This document shows positions 1 to 5,637 of a stretch of DNA of 6,844 nucleotides, in pieces. The position numbers were made by a program, and so were the translations under genes. This stretch comes from JAGLSB01 sp023135955. Lineage in GTDB: Bacteria > Bacteroidota > Bacteroidia > Bacteroidales > GCA-2748055. The DNA is taken from assembly GCA_030673645.1 (NCBI GenBank), contig DAOVIO010000197.1, positions 1-6,844 on the forward strand. The letters run 5' to 3'. Within the stretch, counting starts at the first letter, position 1; each line of letters begins with the position of its first letter. Under the pieces are notes generated by a model. That model was given only the letters and a program-made list of their open reading frames with translations. It ran no database searches and was not told where the DNA came from.

Positions 1-123
1 GCCGCTTTTGTTTCTGGATTATTGGCTTGTAAATGGATGATTAAAATAGTTAAAGAAGGTAAGCTAATTTATTTTGCAGCCTATTGTATTGTAATTGGAA
101 GTATAGCTCTTTTCTTTTTATAG
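1..123 (+). CDS. uppP: Undecaprenyl-diphosphatase, C-terminal fragment (5' end outside window)
   Basis: This is the last 40 codons of a gene that begins before the window and ends with TAG at 121-123. The visible peptide starts AAFVSGLLACKWMIKIVKEG and continues with KLIYFAAYCIVIG and a hydrophobic tail, SIALFFL. A short helix, a basic linker and a final membrane segment match the C-terminus of UppP/BacA, usually written as SGLLAIKWLLK...FAIYRIIIG. UppP is an integral membrane enzyme that removes a phosphate from undecaprenyl diphosphate, recycling the lipid carrier for peptidoglycan synthesis. A Cys stands where many UppP proteins have Arg in the 'YR' pair. The truB start lies 11 nt downstream on the same strand, and uppP-truB adjacency is familiar in Bacteroidota, so the two are probably co-transcribed. 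The catalytic motifs lie outside the window, so the call rests on the C-terminal pattern and gene order. Confidence 0.75.
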   Translation, partial: AAFVSGLLACKWMIKIVKEGKLIYFAAYCIVIGSIALFFL

Positions 124-134
124 TGAATCTGAAT

Positions 135-830
135 ATGGAAAATAACAGCATGACTCCTCCTGAGGAAGGACAAGTGATATTGATTGATAAAGATCTCGAC
201 TGGACTTCATTCAATGTTGTTAAAAAAATAAAATGGCTTCTTTTAAATAAATATAGAATAAAGAAATTGAAGGTTGGTCATGCCGGCACTCTCGATCCAC
301 TTGCAACCGGATTAGTTATTGTTTGTACCGGGAAGAAAACGAAAACCATTGAGAAATATCAGGCAGAGGAAAAAGAGTATCTTGCTACAATAAAATTAGG
401 TGCCACAACACCTTCTTTTGATCTGGAAACGGAAATTGATCAGAAGTTTGAATATGAACATATCAAGAGAGATGATGTTTTAAAGATTCTGGATGGATTT
501 ATAGGAAATCAAAATCAAATTCCTCCTGTTTTTTCTGCAAAAAATATAAATGGCAAAAGAGCTTATGAATATGCCAGAAAAGGAATTGATGTAGAAATGA
601 AGGTAAGCAGGATTACTATATCAGAACTCGAACTTATTGATTTTAATCCTCCTGATTTGAAGCTGAGAATTGTTTGTAGTAAAGGAACCTATATTCGTGC
701 TCTGGCTAGAGATATAGGCGAAAGACTACAGTCAGGTGGACATCTAACAGCTCTTAGACGAATACGAATCGGCGAGTATAAAGTAGAAGACTCATTGAAA
801 ATAAAAGATTATGAAGCCTCAATTATTTGA
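135..830 (+). CDS. truB: tRNA pseudouridine(55) synthase TruB
   Basis: TruB is a cytoplasmic enzyme that converts uridine 55 in the T-loop of tRNAs to pseudouridine. The 231-residue product carries the family motifs in order: the N-terminal LIDKDLDWTSFNVV segment, GHAGTLDPLATG at about 48-59 with the presumed catalytic Asp54, KEYLATIKLG with Tyr82, QIPPVFSAKNINGKRAYEYA around 128-147, and CSKGTYIRALARDIGERL near 181-198. It is shorter than E. coli TruB (about 314 residues) and has no obvious C-terminal PUA-like domain, as is usual in Bacteroidota. The frame stays open upstream to an ATG at 84, but that start would overlap the end of uppP and add an unrelated hydrophobic leader. ATG 135, 11 nt after the uppP stop, is preferred, and ATG 150 is a second possibility. 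No clear Shine-Dalgarno is seen. It is probably the last gene of the uppP operon, because a possible terminator follows. Confidence 0.95.
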   Translation: MENNSMTPPEEGQVILIDKDLDWTSFNVVKKIKWLLLNKYRIKKLKVGHAGTLDPLATGLVIVCTGKKTKTIEKYQAEEKEYLATIKLGATTPSFDLETEIDQKFEYEHIKRDDVLKILDGFIGNQNQIPPVFSAKNINGKRAYEYARKGIDVEMKVSRITISELELIDFNPPDLKLRIVCSKGTYIRALARDIGERLQSGGHLTALRRIRIGEYKVEDSLKIKDYEASII

Positions 831-833
831 TAT

Positions 834-905
834 CCAGCAACTAGCACCCTTCGACCCTTCGGCTAGCTCAGGGACCGCAGGCTCAGGGCGGCGCCAGCAA
901 CCAGT
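834..905. repeat. GC-rich intergenic repeat, copy A (long form)
   Basis: A GC-rich block stands out in the AT-rich spacer after truB. It is bounded by two copies of CCAGCAAC (834-841 and 894-901), which are 60 nt apart. Inside are two near-tandem CCCTTCG units (847-853 and 855-861) and two GCTCAGGG units (866-873 and 881-888). Positions 878-905 are identical over 28 nt to positions 6792-6819 in the last spacer. Copy A looks like an expanded version of copy B, with roughly twice the unit length. No reading frame of interest crosses it. The CCCTTCGACAGGCTCAGGG-type string resembles a motif remembered from intergenic repeats in many bacterial genomes. Its function is unknown. Confidence 0.75.
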
Positions 906-911
906 CCAGTG

Positions 912-934
912 TGCGGGCAAAAAAGCCGCAATTT
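912..934 (+). terminator. Possible terminator after truB
   Basis: TGCGGGC (912-918) can pair with GCCGCA (925-930) across an A6 loop if one G is bulged, and the stem is followed by ATTTT (931-935). This is a short, imperfect stem with a weak T-run, about 80 nt past the truB stop. It could end the uppP-truB transcript before the queA promoter region. The bulge and poor T-tract keep confidence low. Confidence 0.3.
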
Positions 935-993
935 TAAATTGAAAATAACAGTATCATGTTATATAGTAGCAAAACAGAAAAATACACATAAAA

Positions 994-1023
994 TTTGTAA
1001 CTTTATTAAAATTACTACGTATA
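994..1023 (+). promoter_or_regulatory. Weak candidate promoter for queA-GH3
   Basis: TTTG at 994-997 and TACGTATA at 1016-1023, separated by 18 nt, loosely resemble the Bacteroidota -33/-7 pattern (TTTG and TAnnTTTG). Only the TA and one T of the -7 box match well. The position, about 40 nt upstream of the queA start in an AT-rich stretch after a possible terminator, is reasonable. The sequence match alone is poor. Confidence 0.2.
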
Positions 1024-1061
1024 AAGCCCCTTAATTAATATTTATTTTATATCTTATTCCC

Positions 1062-2111
1062 ATGAAGTTATCCCAATACAAGTATAATTTACCAACTGAG
1101 CTGATTGCCAAGCATCCAAAGGCAAGCAGAGACGAGTCCAGATTAATGGTTCTTGATAGAAAAACTGAGACTATCGAGCATAAAGTTTTTAAAGATATTA
1201 TCAATTATTTCGATGATAAAGACGTAATGGTATTTAATAATACTAAAGTTTTCCCTGCGAGATTACATGGTAATAAAGAAAAAACTGGCGCTGAAATTGA
1301 AGTTTTTTTACTCAGAGAACTGAATAGAGAACAACGCTTATGGGATGTCTTGGTTGACCCTGCCCGTAAAATCCGAATTGGAAATAAATTATATTTCGGT
1401 GAAGATGACATTCTTGTTGCAGAAGTTATAGATAACACTACCTCACGAGGAAGAACACTTCGTTTTCTTTTTGATGGAGAATATGAAGAATTTAAAAAGA
1501 CTCTTTACAGTCTTGGAGAGACACCACTTCCAAAATTTATTCAAAGAGAGGTCGAACCTGAAGATAAAGAGAGGTATCAGACTATTTTTGCAAAGCATGA
1601 GGGTGCAGTTGCAGCTCCAACTGCTGGTATGCATTTTAGTCGTGAGTTATTAAAGCGACTTGAGATAAAAGGGATAGATTTTTCTTATATCACACTACAT
1701 GTTGGGTTAGGTAATTTCCGTCAGGTAGAAGTTGAAGATCTGACCAAGCATAAAATGGATTCTGAAAGGATTGAAATTCTTGAGGAGGCCTGCAAAATTG
1801 TAAATTCTGCAAGGGATAATAAACATCAGGTTTGTGCGGTTGGGACTACAACTATGAGAACACTTGAAAGCTCGGTCTCAACCTTAGGCCATTTAAAACC
1901 ATTTGTGGGATGGACAAATAAATTTCTTTTCCCACCTCATGAGTTTTCAGTTCCCACAAGTATGGTTTCTAATTTTCATCTGCCCGTTTCAACACTCTTG
2001 ATGATGGTATCTGCTTTCGCAGGTTATGATTTTCTGATGAAAGCATATAAACTTGCAATTAAGGAAAAATACCGATTTGGCACCTATGGCGATGCCATGT
2101 TAATTCTGTAA
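1062..2111 (+). CDS. queA: S-adenosylmethionine:tRNA ribosyltransferase-isomerase QueA
   Basis: QueA transfers and isomerises the ribosyl part of S-adenosylmethionine onto 7-aminomethyl-7-deazaguanine at the wobble position of tRNA. This forms epoxyqueuosine, the penultimate step of queuosine synthesis, in the cytoplasm. The 349-residue length is normal for the family. Visible signatures are the N-terminal MKLSQYKYNLPTELIAKHP and RDESRLMVLDR, VMVFNNTKVFPARLHG at 55-70, the GAVAAPTAGMHFS block at 181-193, ITLHVGLGNFRQVEVEDL at 210-227, AVGTTTMRTLES at 259-270, NFHLPVSTLLMMVSAFAGYDF at 304-324, and a C-terminal YRFGTYGDAMLIL. The start at 1062 fits the conserved N-terminus exactly. The GH3 gene begins 4 nt after the stop, which implies co-transcription. 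In many genomes queA follows truB directly; here a 231-nt spacer containing a repeat separates them. Confidence 0.96.
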   Translation: MKLSQYKYNLPTELIAKHPKASRDESRLMVLDRKTETIEHKVFKDIINYFDDKDVMVFNNTKVFPARLHGNKEKTGAEIEVFLLRELNREQRLWDVLVDPARKIRIGNKLYFGEDDILVAEVIDNTTSRGRTLRFLFDGEYEEFKKTLYSLGETPLPKFIQREVEPEDKERYQTIFAKHEGAVAAPTAGMHFSRELLKRLEIKGIDFSYITLHVGLGNFRQVEVEDLTKHKMDSERIEILEEACKIVNSARDNKHQVCAVGTTTMRTLESSVSTLGHLKPFVGWTNKFLFPPHEFSVPTSMVSNFHLPVSTLLMMVSAFAGYDFLMKAYKLAIKEKYRFGTYGDAMLIL

Positions 2112-2115
2112 TTTT

Positions 2116-3630
2116 ATGCCTGTCATTAACTCTATAGTTAATTGGCTTAATATTAAGCGGATCTATAATATAGATCTCTTTATGAAGTATCCGTTTAACG
2201 TTCAAAAGGAGACCTTTTCCAAATTGATTTCATTTGCTAGTGAAACGGAATGGGGCCTGAAGTATGGTTATCATGAGGATATGTCTATCGCGGAATTTCA
2301 GAAGAGCGTTCCAATTCAAACTTATGAGGACGTAAAACCATATGTGAACAGACTAAGGAAAGGTGAGCAAAACTTAACCTGGCCTACTGAAATCAAATGG
2401 TTTGCTAAGTCATCGGGAACAACTAACGATAAAAGTAAATTCGTTCCTGTGAGTAATGAATCTCTGGAAGACTGCCATTTCAGAGGCGGGAAAGATGCTC
2501 TTGCTATTTATTCCAACAATTTTCCAGAAACAAATGTACTAAAGGGAAAGATGCTAATTCTTGGAGGGAGTCATAAGATTAACAATTTTAGCAATCAGTC
2601 TTATTATGGCGATTTATCTGCAATTTTAATTGAAAATATGCCTTTCTGGGCAACCTTCATTAGAACTCCTTCAGCTAAAATTGCATTAATTCCTGAATGG
2701 GAAGAAAAGCTTGAAAAACTTACTCAACATACAATAGGGGAGAATGTTACAAATATTTCAGGAGTTCCCTCCTGGGTTTTGGTTTTCATGAAATATATAC
2801 TTGAATATACAGGGAAAAATAACATACTTGAAGTTTGGCCGAATCTTGAGCTATTTATTCATGGAGGAGTGAGTTTCCCTCCTTATAAGGACCAATTTAG
2901 GGAGTTTATACCTTCAGAACAAATGAAATATATGGAAACTTATAATGCTTCTGAAGGCTTTTTTGGAATACAAAATGATCCGGAGTCGAATGACATGCTT
3001 CTAATGTTGGATTATGGTGTTTTTTATGAATTTATTCCACTCGAAAATTTTGAGGATGAAAATCCAAAGTCTATTACCATTGCCGATGTCGAATTAAATA
3101 AAAATTATGTTATTCTCATTTCTACGAATTCCGGGTTGTGGAGGTATATGATAGGAGATACAATTTATTTTACTTCCCTTTTTCCTCATAAATTTAGAAT
3201 TTCAGGACGAACAAAGCATTTTATAAATGCATTTGGCGAGGAAGTTATTATTGATAATGCTGAAAAAGCACTAATGGTTGCATGTGAAAGAACCGGTGCA
3301 ATTGTTAAAGAATATACAGCAGCTCCTGTTTTTATGGACAATCGTGCAAAAGGTTCCCATGAATGGCTTATTGAGTTTAGTCGCAAACCAGATGATTTTG
3401 ACTTATTTAAGCAGAGTCTTGATAAAGCTTTGCAGGATGTTAATTCTGATTATGAAGCAAAACGATATAAGGACATGAACTTACTTCCTCCAAAGGTGCA
3501 TTTGGTTCCTGAGGGTTCGTTTTATAAATGGTTTCATAGCAAAGGAAAATTAGGTGGACAGAATAAGATGCCCAGGCTATCCAACGATCGCAAATATGTG
3601 GAAGAAATGTTATCTATCATCAATTCCTGA
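2116..3630 (+). CDS. GH3 family acyl-acid amido synthetase-like protein
   Basis: This belongs to the GH3 family, named for plant auxin-responsive genes, within the acyl-adenylate-forming superfamily. Plant members join carboxylic acids such as auxin or jasmonate to amino acids through an adenylate; the substrate of bacterial members is unknown. The 504-residue protein has the ATP-binding SSGTT loop at 99-103, MLILGGSHKINN at 146-157, TNISGVPSWVL at 212-222, the adenylate motif YNASEG at 276-281, a GLWRYMIGD segment at 340-348 and GRTKHFINAFGEEVI at 364-378. The C-terminal cap has KLGGQNKMPRL at 478-488, where Lys484 may act as the C-terminal active-site lysine. No signal peptide or membrane segment is seen, so it is probably cytosolic. 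The start follows the queA stop by 4 nt with no Shine-Dalgarno, and the N-terminal NSIVNWLNIKRIYNIDLFMKYP fits Bacteroidota homologues. The first 20 codons contain three adjacent inverted repeats. Confidence 0.88.
   Translation: MPVINSIVNWLNIKRIYNIDLFMKYPFNVQKETFSKLISFASETEWGLKYGYHEDMSIAEFQKSVPIQTYEDVKPYVNRLRKGEQNLTWPTEIKWFAKSSGTTNDKSKFVPVSNESLEDCHFRGGKDALAIYSNNFPETNVLKGKMLILGGSHKINNFSNQSYYGDLSAILIENMPFWATFIRTPSAKIALIPEWEEKLEKLTQHTIGENVTNISGVPSWVLVFMKYILEYTGKNNILEVWPNLELFIHGGVSFPPYKDQFREFIPSEQMKYMETYNASEGFFGIQNDPESNDMLLMLDYGVFYEFIPLENFEDENPKSITIADVELNKNYVILISTNSGLWRYMIGDTIYFTSLFPHKFRISGRTKHFINAFGEEVIIDNAEKALMVACERTGAIVKEYTAAPVFMDNRAKGSHEWLIEFSRKPDDFDLFKQSLDKALQDVNSDYEAKRYKDMNLLPPKVHLVPEGSFYKWFHSKGKLGGQNKMPRLSNDRKYVEEMLSIINS
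2125..2176 (+). promoter_or_regulatory. Three adjacent perfect inverted repeats inside the GH3 start region
   Basis: Starting 10 nt into the GH3 gene, three perfect inverted repeats lie almost end to end. The first has arms ATTAACT (2125-2131) and AGTTAAT (2136-2142) around a CTAT loop. The second is the gapless palindrome GCTTAATATTAAGC (2145-2158). The third has arms GATCTATA (2160-2167) and TATAGATC (2169-2176) around a single A. As RNA they could form three small hairpins of about 7, 5 and 6 bp within the ribosome's initiation footprint. As DNA they could bind dimeric regulators. The stretch is also genuine coding sequence, so a regulatory role is inferred only. Confidence 0.4.
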
Positions 3631-3710
3631 ACACTATCAAATACGGGCTGATATTCATTAGTTTGGAAAATCGGCGGCGGAAAATATTACAGTTACCATA
3701 ATTTGATTCC

Positions 3711-3792
3711 GGGCTGAAAGCCCAACTAAATTTAGCCCATGGCTACGCCTTGGGTATTTAAATCATGCCCCGAACATTCGTCCTGAAGGGGC
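3711..3792. repeat. Three-hairpin GC-rich intergenic element
   Basis: Three successive potential hairpins occupy about 80 nt. The first is GGGCTGAAAGCCC (3711-3723), a perfect 5-bp stem with a GAA loop. The second spans 3736-3754, with CCCA/TGGG and GGC/GCC arms, one T-T mismatch and a TAC loop. The third is GCCCC (3767-3771) pairing with GGGGC (3788-3792), with a possible inner TTC/GAA. The arrangement resembles extragenic hairpin repeats remembered from Bacteroidota genomes, but only this one copy is present here. It could be a REP-like element, a processed RNA structure or a transcription attenuator. No reading frame is apparent. Confidence 0.5.
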
Positions 3793-3821
3793 AAATTAAT
3801 CTGTCCATAAATATTTTTCAA

Positions 3822-3838
3822 TAACCATTTATTGGTTA
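3822..3838. promoter_or_regulatory. Perfect inverted repeat upstream of the kinase
   Basis: TAACCA (3822-3827) and TGGTTA (3833-3838) are perfect complements around a TTTAT spacer. The 17-bp dyad lies about 105 nt upstream of the kinase start and about 75 nt upstream of its candidate -7 box. This size suits a dimeric regulator's operator, but a short AT-rich dyad can also arise by chance. Confidence 0.25.
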
Positions 3839-3913
3839 ATGTAAAATTCATAGAGAAAATGATTTCTGCGCTGAATAAGTATCATAAAATTACGATATTA
3901 TTGATGCAAATCG

Positions 3914-3921
3914 TATATTTA
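3914..3921 (+). promoter_or_regulatory. Candidate -7 promoter box for the deoxynucleoside kinase
   Basis: TATATTTA matches the Bacteroidota -7 consensus TAnnTTTG at five of six defined positions and lies 22 nt before the kinase ATG. No convincing TTTG element is found at the usual upstream distance, since the nearest TTG (3901-3903) is too close. Downstream, AAGGA (3935-3939) could be a weak ribosome-binding site 4 nt before the start. Confidence 0.3.
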
Positions 3922-3943
3922 AAGTCTAATTAATAAGGATGCT

Positions 3944-4585
3944 ATGGCTGAAATTAAGAAATTAAAAAATATGCACATCGCAATTGCTGGGAATATTGGC
4001 TCAGGAAAAACAACTCTTACGAGTTTGTTGGCTAAGCATTATGGCTGGGAAGCTCAATTTGAGGATGTTGATGATAATCCATATCTGAACGATTTTTACG
4101 AGGATATGCAAAGATGGTCATTCAACCTCCAAATTTATTTTCTGAATAGTCGCTTTAGCCAGATAGTCCAAATTCGTCAGTCAAATAAAACAGTAATACA
4201 AGATCGTACCATTTATGAAGATGCTTATATTTTTGCACCTAACTTGCATTCTATGGGACTAATGAGCACCCGCGATTTTGAGAATTATTTTGCCTTATTT
4301 AATCTTATGTCCTCACTTATTGACCCCCCCGACTTACTGATTTATTTGAGAGCTTCCATACCCACCCTGGTTAATCAGATTAATAATAGGGGAAGAAAAT
4401 ATGAAAATAATATAAGGCTCGATTATTTAAATAGATTGAATGAAAGATATGAAGCATGGATAGAAACTTACAATCTTGGTAAATTACTGATTGTGAATGC
4501 AGACAATTATAATTTCCCCGAGAGTAAAGAAGATCTTAGCAAGGTAATTGACGACATTAATGCTCAGTTTCACGGATTATTTTAA
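3944..4585 (+). CDS. Deoxynucleoside kinase (dNK family)
   Basis: This cytosolic salvage enzyme phosphorylates deoxynucleosides at the 5' hydroxyl using a nucleoside triphosphate. The 213-residue protein has a P-loop GNIGSGKT at 16-23, the FEDVDDNPYL segment at 39-48 whose Glu40 is the likely catalytic base, RWSFNLQIYFLNSRF at 57-71 for substrate binding, QDRTIYEDAYIFAPNLH at 86-102 (equivalent to the ERS motif of the dCK/dGK family) and an arginine-rich lid RGRKYE at 149-154. The C-terminus LNERYEAWIETY is also typical. Which deoxynucleoside is preferred (dA, dG or other) cannot be read from sequence. ATG 3944 has a weak AAGGA upstream; Met10 (3971) is an alternative, since many homologues begin near MHIAIAGNIG. 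It is separated from GH3 by a structured spacer, so it is probably transcribed alone. Its stop lies 5 nt from the stop of the convergent dus gene. Confidence 0.92.
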   Translation: MAEIKKLKNMHIAIAGNIGSGKTTLTSLLAKHYGWEAQFEDVDDNPYLNDFYEDMQRWSFNLQIYFLNSRFSQIVQIRQSNKTVIQDRTIYEDAYIFAPNLHSMGLMSTRDFENYFALFNLMSSLIDPPDLLIYLRASIPTLVNQINNRGRKYENNIRLDYLNRLNERYEAWIETYNLGKLLIVNADNYNFPESKEDLSKVIDDINAQFHGLF

Positions 4586-4590
4586 TTATC

Positions 4591-5583
4591 CTATTCTCCA
4601 AATTCAAAACCCTTGTACCTTTCTCTTATTACTTCAAGAAGGTCGAAAATTTGATTTACTTCCATTGCTGTTAAGAGTTTTAGTCTTAATTCTTTAAAAT
4701 TAGGCAAACCTTTAAAGTAGTTCGAAAAATGCCTTCTCATTTCATAAATTCCTACAGGCTCTTTTTTAAATTCAAGTGATTTTTGAAAATGCAGTTTTGC
4801 TAAATCAAGTTTTTCATCAAGTGTAGGTTCACCTAGTAATTCTCCGGTACGAAGATAATGTTTCACATTCCTGAATAGCCAAGGTCGGCCAACAGCAGCC
4901 CTTCCTATCATTATTCCGTCAACATTATATTCATCGAACATTTTTTTTGCAATTTCAGGAGTTGTAATATCGCCATTACCAATAATAGGGATATGTATTT
5001 CCGGATTATTCTTTACTTCTCCAATCAATGTCCAATCTGCTTTTCCCTTATAAAATTGAGATCGCGTGCGACCATGAATAGTAAGAGCTGAAATTCCGAG
5101 ATCCTGCAGCATTTTACTAACCTCCATAATGTTTTTGCTATCATCATCCCAACCAAGTCTGGTTTTCACTGTAACAGGTTTGTTGGTTGATGCAACAATT
5201 GCCTCTGTCATTTCCTTCATTAAAGGAATATTTTTAAGCATACCTGCACCTGCACCGCGATTTGCAATTTTTCTCACCGGACAACCATAATTAATGTCTA
5301 TAAATTCCGGATTGGCCAATTCTGCTAACCTGGTAGCCTCTACCATTGATTCAGTAATATGTCCGTAGAGCTGTATGCCAATAGGCCGTTCGTGATCGTA
5401 GATGTCTAGTTTTTGAACCGATTTCTTCCCGTCGCGAATTAATCCATCCGATGAAATAAATTCAGTGTAAACAACATCGGCACCAAAATTCTTACAGATA
5501 TACCGAAATGAGGGATCTGTAACATCCTCCATTGGGGCGAGAAAGACAGGTTTTTCACCTAGATTTGTATTTCCTATGTTCAC
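4591..5583 (-). CDS. dusB: tRNA-dihydrouridine synthase, DusB-like
   Basis: This FMN-dependent enzyme reduces specific uridines in the tRNA D-loop to dihydrouridine with NADPH. The 330-residue protein has the full Dus pattern: an FMN-binding LAPMEDVTDPSFR at 15-27, YTEFISSDGL at 39-48, IDINYGCPVRKI at 95-106 with catalytic Cys101, GAGAGMLKN at 110-118, VTVKTRLGWD at 137-146 (Lys140), LTIHGRTRSQFYKGKADW at 167-184, IIGNGDI at 200-206 and IMIGRAAVGRPWLF at 224-237. A helical C-terminal RNA-binding region follows. The motif set fits the DusB branch; DusA and DusC are less likely. The start codon is GTG (read from 5583 down to 5581), and an in-frame stop lies five codons upstream at 5596-5598. 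It converges on the kinase (5-nt gap, no visible terminator) and diverges from the CPBP gene across 54 nt. Confidence 0.94.
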   Translation of the reverse strand: MNIGNTNLGEKPVFLAPMEDVTDPSFRYICKNFGADVVYTEFISSDGLIRDGKKSVQKLDIYDHERPIGIQLYGHITESMVEATRLAELANPEFIDINYGCPVRKIANRGAGAGMLKNIPLMKEMTEAIVASTNKPVTVKTRLGWDDDSKNIMEVSKMLQDLGISALTIHGRTRSQFYKGKADWTLIGEVKNNPEIHIPIIGNGDITTPEIAKKMFDEYNVDGIMIGRAAVGRPWLFRNVKHYLRTGELLGEPTLDEKLDLAKLHFQKSLEFKKEPVGIYEMRRHFSNYFKGLPNFKELRLKLLTAMEVNQIFDLLEVIRERYKGFEFGE

Positions 5584-5598
5584 TATTTGAAATATTCA

Positions 5599-5621
5599 TT
5601 AATTTTAGCACTTAAAATTAA
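5599..5621. promoter_or_regulatory. Symmetric dyad at the centre of the dus/CPBP divergent gap
   Basis: TTAATTTTA (5599-5607) and TAAAATTAA (5613-5621) form perfect 9-bp arms around GCACT. The centre at 5610 coincides with the middle of the 54-nt gap between the two start codons. Each arm, read toward its own gene, contains TAATTTTA, which matches five of six defined positions of the Bacteroidota -7 box TAnnTTTG and lies about 30 nt from the start codon. It may be back-to-back -7 elements, a shared operator, or both. No good -33 elements are seen at the standard spacing. Confidence 0.4.
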
Positions 5622-5637
5622 AAATAATCATGGAAAG

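Larger units (their letters stand above)
3631..3943. other. Intergenic region between GH3 gene and deoxynucleoside kinase
   Basis: No supportable gene lies in this 313-nt spacer. It begins with unstructured sequence containing a CGGCGGCGG run (3672-3680). Then comes a GC-rich three-hairpin element (3711-3792), a perfect inverted repeat (3822-3838), and an AT-rich leader with a Bacteroidota-like -7 box (3914-3921) before the kinase. The 8-mer CGGGCTGA occurs twice (3644-3651 and 3710-3717). No strong terminator with a T-tract follows the GH3 gene, although the first hairpin could serve weakly. Confidence 0.7.

Noticed and set aside
84..134. Longer truB starting at ATG 84
   Set aside because: It would overlap the end of uppP by 40 nt and add a leader unrelated to TruB. 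ATG 135 fits the family start.
847..888. tRNA-like strings (TTCGA and TAGCTCAG) suggesting a tRNA gene or remnant
   Set aside because: The T-loop-like string comes before the D-arm-like string, the reverse of a tRNA, and no cloverleaf, anticodon stem or acceptor stem can be drawn on either strand.
834..905. CRISPR array or CRISPR-like repeat
   Set aside because: There are only two distant copies plus internal short units, and no regularly spaced repeats with unique spacers or cas genes.
1205..1653. Small open frames inside queA (1205-1438 minus, 1443-1634 minus, 1471-1653 plus)
   Set aside because: They lie wholly inside a well-conserved gene in other frames, have low-complexity products and no recognisable motif.
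3186..3478. Small open frames inside the GH3 gene (3186-3386 minus, 3278-3478 plus)
   Set aside because: They are shadows of the GH3 reading frame, with no independent start signal or family resemblance.
4324..4330. A run of seven C bases in the kinase, possible frameshift or slippage site
   Set aside because: The reading frame is intact across it (Asp-Pro-Pro-Asp) and the protein matches the family before and after the run.
5587..5637. Longer CPBP protein starting at TTG 5587
   Set aside because: TTG is a poor start, it would occupy almost the whole divergent promoter gap, and the extra residues match nothing typical of the family. ATG 5638 is better.
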